Shown here: positions 56,563 to 64,000 of the stretch, piece by piece
Position numbering within the stretch: the stretch's first letter is position 1
How the letters are laid out: the number at the start of each line of letters is the position of its first letter
Source of the DNA: Anisus vortex
Lineage: Eukaryota > Mollusca > Gastropoda > Planorbidae
Assembly: GCA_949126835.1 (NCBI GenBank)
Contig: OX421499.1
Span: 3,237,553 to 3,301,552 of the forward strand
Reading direction: 5' to 3'
DNA: 64,000 nucleotides
Notes under the pieces: generated by a model
What the model saw: only the letters and a program-made list of their open reading frames with translations
What the model was told of the DNA's origin: nothing
Databases searched by the model: none
Position numbers and translations under genes: made by a program

Positions 56563-58119
56563 GATTTTGTTTTTCAGAAATGGTATTTTCCCGCGGTGGT
56601 TAGTTTAATTCCGCGTCTAGGCGCTTTACCGCGAAAAAAAACAAACAACTAAATTCGGCGGCTTGGCGTTAAAGTCCGCGTTTTTTTTTTAGCAATTAAT
56701 TGTATAAACAGTAAATAGTAGTAAATTTTAGTCATTAGCAAAACCCTTTTTTTTTTCTCCCCATTATTTTTAAAACACATGTTTCTCTCTTTTTTTTTTC
56801 TCCCTATTTATCATGGTGAATTAGCAGGCTGCCTCATGCTTGAAACTGAAACTCATAAGATAAAACAAAGGAAAAAAAATATGTTTAAATGACTTGCTCG
56901 AGCCAACCTGTTACTGTAGCACGTGACCCGCAGACTCCTCCAAGCCCATGGCATCAAATGCGTTCAAATAAATTAGTAATAAAAAAAACAACAACAACCT
57001 ACCCTGTGTCGTTGTTGTTCATTTATTGAATCTCTGCGTTCCGATTTCTGGATAAATATGTTTTTGTTCTGTATTTCTTGACACCTTTTTTTGTTAAAAC
57101 CCGAACATCAAGGGCGACCGGCGACGTACGAAGTACAGACGAGTACTAATAGGTCACGTGCCACGTTTTTTGTTTGTCAGTTTGTCTGTTGAAAAGAGTC
57201 ATACGTCACCATTGGGAATTCCCCATAAAAAAACAACTCGCTAGCTTAGAGTTGTTTGTGTCTTTTGTATATAGGGCGCGTTTATTAATAGATCTAGAGC
57301 ATTTGCAATCATTTGACAAAAAGCACGTGCTGTTGATTTACTTTGTCTAGTCAGTGGTGACGAATGGCAGCCGCGTATTACTATAGGCTTAAGATGTTTT
57401 TATTTTTAAATATCATAATTTCAACAAAATGGCGAAAACTATATATAGAACACTGTCAAAGCTAAAATTTAAACCATTTAAAATCAATGGAATAGGTTTC
57501 GTAAGTGCAGAATATTTAATTCAAGATGTCGATTGTCGAAAGTTAGCCTATTTTAACTGGGGTTTCCACACTGATGATGAAGGCTCCAAACAGACAAACA
57601 GGCCAATAGACGTGTCATGGATTTATTAACTAATTGTCTAAATATTCTTTTAACCCTTACAGTCCCGGGCGCGTATATAGCGGAACTGAAGGCAGCATAG
57701 ATAGAAGTAGGTCGGTACGGGAAGGGTTAATAGGTACAACATGTATCATCCACTGATCTATGTTATTATTATATAATATAAATTATAAATTCATGATAAT
57801 ATAGTTTTTGACATCTCTCAATCAAAATCAATGAGTTTTTCGTTTCACGATTTCAAAACGTTCTAATAGTCAAAAGTCATTTCTACTAACTAGGTTTTTA
57901 TGAAAAGTATCGCCTTTTTAGTATAATCATAGCGAAATTATCTTTTTCGTCCGAGAAATTACTTTGCGCAGGGAGGAGGGAGGGAGAACCGAAAATCGGT
58001 TTAAAATCGGAATTTTAGAAATGAAAATCGGTTTTGAGCACACACACAAAAAATATTCACATCCCTGTAATATCCTCAATTTCAGGCCCTCAAGAAAACA
58101 TAATGACTACAATGAAACG
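56563..58119. other. Spacer with one TTAA mini-element
   Basis: A 66-codon plus ORF (57429-57629) starts with a good ATG context but has no recognised domain. 57985-58050 repeats AAAATCGGTTT motifs resembling the hAT subterminal repeats at 58740. Confidence 0.45.
57650..57730 (+). mobile_element. 81-bp TTAA mini-element, copy 6 (piggyBac-type MITE)
   Basis: The element is 77 bp plus a second TTAA. It starts TTAACCCTTACAGTCCCGG and ends GGTACGGGAAGGGTTAA, giving imperfect inverted ends with CCCTT outermost. TTAA duplication and CCC ends are hallmarks of piggyBac transposons, so I infer a non-autonomous piggyBac derivative. It is too short to code. The near-palindromic core CGCGTATATAGCG is present in all full copies except copy 4, which has one change. 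Confidence 0.85.
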
Positions 58120-58498
58120 GCGCAAACTGACATCATAATAATAATAATAATAACGGTGCTTATATAGCGCATATCCCGTTGGTGACAGTTCTATGCGCAG
58201 ACGACAGTTACAGAATACAGACAGACAACGAAATATGTAGGCTAGTAATACGCTAATTCTGCTGACGAAATAGGTGAGTCTTCAGCCGGCTCCTGAAGGT
58301 GTCATAGCTAGGGCTCTGGCGAAGCTGTAGTGGGAGGTGATTCCATGGTTCGGTCATGCGTTGCGGCATAATAACATGCCGAAAATAATCCTCCAAGGCA
58401 CTGTAGAAGATGGACGTCGGAGAGACCGTCAGCGGAGATGCTGTTTCGACAACATAAAATATTGGACAGGGCTTGCAGTTGACCTCAACTGTTGACAA
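58120..58498 (-). pseudogene. LINE 3' end with (TTA)n tail
   Basis: On the minus strand an ORF ends EPWNHLPLQLRQSPSYDTFR then SRLKTHLFRQQN, the usual C-terminal signature of several LINE RT clades (WNxLP...LKTHLF). About 100 bp of 3' sequence with GCGCTATATAAGCACC follows, then a (TTA)n tail (58135-58152). It is 5' truncated, with no RT domain. Confidence 0.65.
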
Positions 58499-58732
58499 CC
58501 GCTCAAGATAGGCAAAAGAGGATTAAAGTTGACTGCTGAGGTGTCTATTCCCTCCCCCCCCTCCAACGACCACAACGGTCATGGGATTGATGATAATTCA
58601 CATTCCTAATTTCAACAGCAACCTTTCCTTTTTCTAGCCAACATGTCCGATCTGCGATGAACATAGAAAGCACCGCCACGCTGGCCTAGGTTTTGAAGTG
58701 AATTCATGCGCAACGACCCGAGGTGCATCAAC

Positions 58733-59519
58733 TAGGGATGTTAAAACCGGTTTTTCTTCAAAAGCGGTTTTCGGTGGCATAAAACCGGTTTAAAACCGGA
58801 TTTTGGTCCCCCCCCCCCCCCCGCGCAATGCTACAAGTCACAGGCCGGAAAAACCAAATGTGCCTAGTTTTGTGGGTATATTTGAAAAATAGTTCAAACC
58901 TAATTAGTGTTTGCATGGCATTTAAGGGGTTGATTTGTGTGAATACAATATGATTTTGTACACTTTACCATAAAATTCTTTAGAACTAAAATAAATCTGG
59001 GCTAATTTATTAAAACCGATAAAAGCGTTCAATAGTGATAATCTAATTTCCGATTATCGTTGACCATAATATTAAGAAGCATAATATGAAGAGGATGACG
59101 ATGTTAATCCAGGATGATTCGTACACAGATGCGATATACCCAAAAAGAAACTGTTTTTCTATAAACTTTGACAAATATAATTTATCGTCGAAGTTAATAA
59201 GAGAGAAATGACAGTTTCAAAAGGTATAGTTACCAACAACACACCGTAGACTTAGACTTGTAAAATAACGTATTGAAAGGTTTCGCGTAGCACCAATCAA
59301 AAGAATGTGTATTTAATCTTATCTTATTTCAAGAATTGTTTTGTGCAAATCCAACATTATTTATTTTAAATTTTTTCATTAGAACCCAAAAAAAGCGTGT
59401 GCTAGTTGAAGTAATGATTACCTTCCAACCATCAAACCGAAATCCGGTTTTGAAAATCAAAACCGGTTTTCGGTTTCAAAACCGGAATACGGTAATCCGG
59501 TTTTCGTTTAACATCCCTA
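58733..59519. mobile_element. hAT-type MITE with TAGGGATGTTAAA ends
   Basis: 787 bp from TAGGGATGTTAAAACCGG to CGTTTAACATCCCTA, flanked by perfect 8-bp duplications GCATCAAC (58725-58732 and 59520-59527). Subterminal AAACCGGTTTT motifs are repeated at both ends, likely transposase-binding repeats in the parent element. No transposase. Confidence 0.9.
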
Positions 59520-59579
59520 GCATCAACACAAAGGAGCAAACCAAATTTTAGGGAGGCATAGACTTTAAATTATAATATA

Positions 59580-59955
59580 CTAGCTAAAGTCCCCGGCGTT
59601 GCCCGGGGTAAAAATTACATTAAATATAATTATTAATTATTATTAACTGAAACACCATTACAATTTAGGAAAGTACTTTAAAATAATTTGTAAAATAAAA
59701 ATGTTGTAATCTGGTTAAAAGTAGGCAACAAGTTAGGACTATCCTTGGTTGAGAATCGAACACCCGTCTCCAGCTTGAGTCTAAAATGTATTTATTAGAT
59801 TTTACTTAGGCCTACTGAAAACATTTTAGGAAAGCTTGAAATCATGAAATTGTTAACAATCTTTTAAAAAAAAAGTAATATTAATGGAAATAAAAAAAAA
59901 TAAAAAATAAAAAAAAATTTATCAGCGGGGAATCGAACCTAGGTCGACCACATGT
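59580..59955 (-). mobile_element. Second dispersed family, copy
   Basis: Minus strand. Tail CCCCGGCGTTGCCCGGGG at the left and part of the core (GGGGAATCGAACCTAGGTCG) at the right. Confidence 0.65.
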
Positions 59956-60034
59956 CATTCGGAAACGCTCAAATTGGCGTTCCTTTTTCAAAGTTCACAT
60001 TTATTATTGACATGTTTTGCTTTTCAAATTATGC

Positions 60035-60250
60035 CGTGCCGGCAGCGCGTTCGGCTGGCGTACCGAGGGTCCTGGTCTCGAATCTATCCAGCTCTGATGG
60101 GGGCCTCATTTTTGTTGGAGGTAAAGTAAAGGCGGCTGTGCATAGTGCTGACCTCACAATCCCCTAGTATGCAGTGGCCACAGAAACTGGTGAACGCTGC
60201 TTCACCGGCCCTATGGATCAATTTGGTACGACGGGATACTTTACTTTTTT
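60035..60250 (+). mobile_element. tRNA-derived SINE
   Basis: Head (CCGGCAGCGCGTTCGGCTGG), a deletion after box B, then full body and tail. A minus-strand 60-residue ORF across it is SINE sequence. Confidence 0.82.
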
Positions 60251-60494
60251 GCCTCAAATACGACATGAAAACATCGGTTATAGTTAACGCTAGTTATTCT
60301 ACTAGCCATATGGAAACTGTTTTTCTAATGTTAATTGTAACGGTATCTTAATGTTGTTTTTATCGCAAGCCATAGTTGGTATTTGGAAACACAAGAAGCA
60401 CACTATCTTAGACTAAATAGTGTTAGCAAGGCATTTCAAGATTTTTTTTGTGCGAATCCAATATTATTTATTAAAAATATTTCCATCACGATGA

Positions 60495-62508
<2,014 letters not shown>

Positions 62509-62690
62509 GTGCCATCTGTAATATGGAACTTACTGATATGTGCCATCTGTAATATGGAACCCACTGATATGTGCCATCTGTAATATGGAACCCACTGATA
62601 TGTGCCATCTGTAATATGGAACCCACTGATATGTGCCATCTGTAATATGGAACCCACTGATATGTGCCATCTGTAATATGGAACCCACTT
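62509..62690. repeat. 31-bp minisatellite
   Basis: About six units of CCACTGATATGTGCCATCTG then TAATATGGAAC. The apparent VPYYRWHISVG repeat protein on the minus strand is a by-product. Confidence 0.93.
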
Positions 62691-62937
62691 CTCATTGACC
62701 CCTTCGAATACTTACACACATTACGCGATAATTAACAAATTTAACACACAGGGCTTTAAGGGATTAATAGCCCCGCTTTATGTAATCAACTCTTCAATGT
62801 CCAGTTTCCTTTAAAAACTCCACAGTCCGTTTCATGTGTTTCGCCTTTCCTCGATCAGTCCCTTCAACCACGTTAATCTAAAAACTCTTTAAGACGCCTA
62901 CTTCATTTGGAAGTTTCTGTCTCAGTGTACTGGGTAA

Positions 62938-63026
62938 TATATCCCGACGGACCGAATTGATCCAAGGGGCCGGTGAAGCAGCGTTCACCGGTTTCTGTGG
63001 GACACGGCATACTTGGGGACTGTGTA
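62938..63026 (-). mobile_element. tRNA-SINE tail fragment
   Basis: ATATCCCGACGGACCGAATT, GAAGCAGCGTTCACCGGTTT. It stops at a short TA tract. Confidence 0.68.
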
Positions 63027-63055
63027 TCTTATATATATATAGTATGCTGGTTTTG

Positions 63056-63110
63056 CTTTTTTTTTTTTCAGGTAACCCATTCCATGCCCGGATGCAACTC
63101 GGGAAGTTGG
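63056..63110 (+). repeat. Dispersed repeat fragment
   Basis: TTTCAGGTAACCCATTCCAT and GCCCGGATGCAACTCGG match the tail of the family at 30505. Confidence 0.4.
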
Positions 63111-63850
63111 AACAGTTCTGGATTTCGCAGGTAGGACCAACATGCTCCTGTTGGGAGTGGTGTGCGTTGAATAAAGAGTGTTTAACAAAGCCATTGTTGT
63201 GTGAATGTACTTCACTGTTACATTATTTTGAGACACTATATAAGACGGCAGTAATGGAAAACACAGACAAGATAAGACACACTTTTAAGCTAAGCCGCCA
63301 TTGAACAGAAATTCAAGCAGAAAAATACAGTCAACATATAAAACGTAAATATTTGACTTAGTTAGTAAATGAAATCTAAAAATAAATCATTCAATTTCTA
63401 AGTAATTTCTTATCATAATAAAGAAAGAGGTTTGTTAATTTGATTTTGTTTATATATGTTGATAAATAAAAAATTGAATTTGTGTTAGAAGGGAAATAAC
63501 TAATGTAAAATTATTGGCCCTTTTAATTTTTCTCAGTTATCTCTCTTGGAATATAGTTTTAATGTGGGCTGGGAAAAGAGTAGAATTGGAATAACTCCAG
63601 GACCGTGTGATGCTGTGATACAGAAAGACGGTAGTTCTATCAGGCGTCATCGTGAGGGGGGAGGGGGGGGGGGAAACGTCAAAGGCAGCAAAACCAAATT
63701 GAAGGGCGGCGAGATTATGATGAAATAAAAATAAGTCGTAACAACTACATATTCTTGATATTTTCTTTAGATCTGAATCATAAGTTCTTTAACTCTAAAA
63801 ACAACAATTTTCTTTTAATCAATGGCAATATATTGTATAGGGGGGGGGGG
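63111..63850. other. AT-rich spacer
   Basis: No supported gene. A G-run at 63656-63674 and another at 63841-63850. Confidence 0.5.
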
Positions 63851-64000
63851 GCACGGTTGCCGAGCGGTCCTGGGTTCGAATCCCAAGCAAAGCACACAAT
63901 ATGTTCTCGGGCCTGGAGAGTGTCCCTGAGTCTTACCCAGCCCTGATGGGTACCTGACTTTAGTTGGGGTAAAGTAAAGGTGACTGGGCGTTGCGCTGGC
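63851..64000 (+). mobile_element. tRNA-derived SINE, cut by window end
   Basis: Head (CACGGTTGCCGAGCGGTC, GGGTTCGAATCCCAAG) and body up to the window edge. Confidence 0.83.

Overview
This is nuclear DNA from an animal. Introns, GT-AG splice signals, tRNA-derived SINEs, LINE tails, hAT-type and piggyBac-type MITEs, an LTR retrotransposon and abundant microsatellites all point to a eukaryote. The repeat style (SINEs ending in a CCGTGGCCACAGAAACTGGT-like tail, many copies of the palindrome TAGGCCTA) and a lophotrochozoan-looking Snail gene suggest a mollusc, probably a gastropod. The species cannot be fixed from this sequence alone.

Only one host protein-coding gene is convincing: a Snail-family C2H2 zinc-finger repressor on the minus strand. 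The large coding exon is 27519-30046. A tiny first coding exon (32191-32221) was found by matching splice sites and reading phase. Together they encode 852 residues with five zinc fingers at the C-terminus. The intron (30047-32190) holds a SINE, a degraded hAT MITE and a 40-bp minisatellite. A possible 5' UTR exon ends at 34302, and a CCAAT/E-box-containing candidate regulatory stretch lies near 35.0-35.2 kb.

The rest is mostly transposon-derived. (1) 37005-42188 is a minus-strand LTR retrotransposon with almost identical LTRs, a CTAGG target duplication and one long ORF: coiled coil, SCAN-like Gag, aspartic protease, integrase N-terminus. No reverse transcriptase is present. (2) Six copies of an 81-bp TTAA-flanked mini-element are scattered across the window; the two clean copies are identical. 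(3) Several hAT-like MITEs with 8-bp target duplications occur, one nested in a SINE and one only 50 bp long. (4) Remnants of a larger hAT element lie at 16.3-22.0 kb and 54.4-56.4 kb, with a deleted relative at 49.1-50.1 kb. (5) A tRNA-derived SINE family has about 20 copies, and a second dispersed family ending in a CCCGGCGTTGCCCGGG-like tail has about five. (6) There are two LINE 3' ends, one solo LTR, a long foldback (45.6-46.1 kb) and two shorter hairpins.

Tandem repeats include minisatellites of 41, 41, 21, 22, 40, 37 and 31 bp and long GATA/CTAT, GA, TA and CA tracts. Most remaining gene-free stretches are AT-rich or purine/pyrimidine-rich low-complexity DNA with no coding signal I could support.
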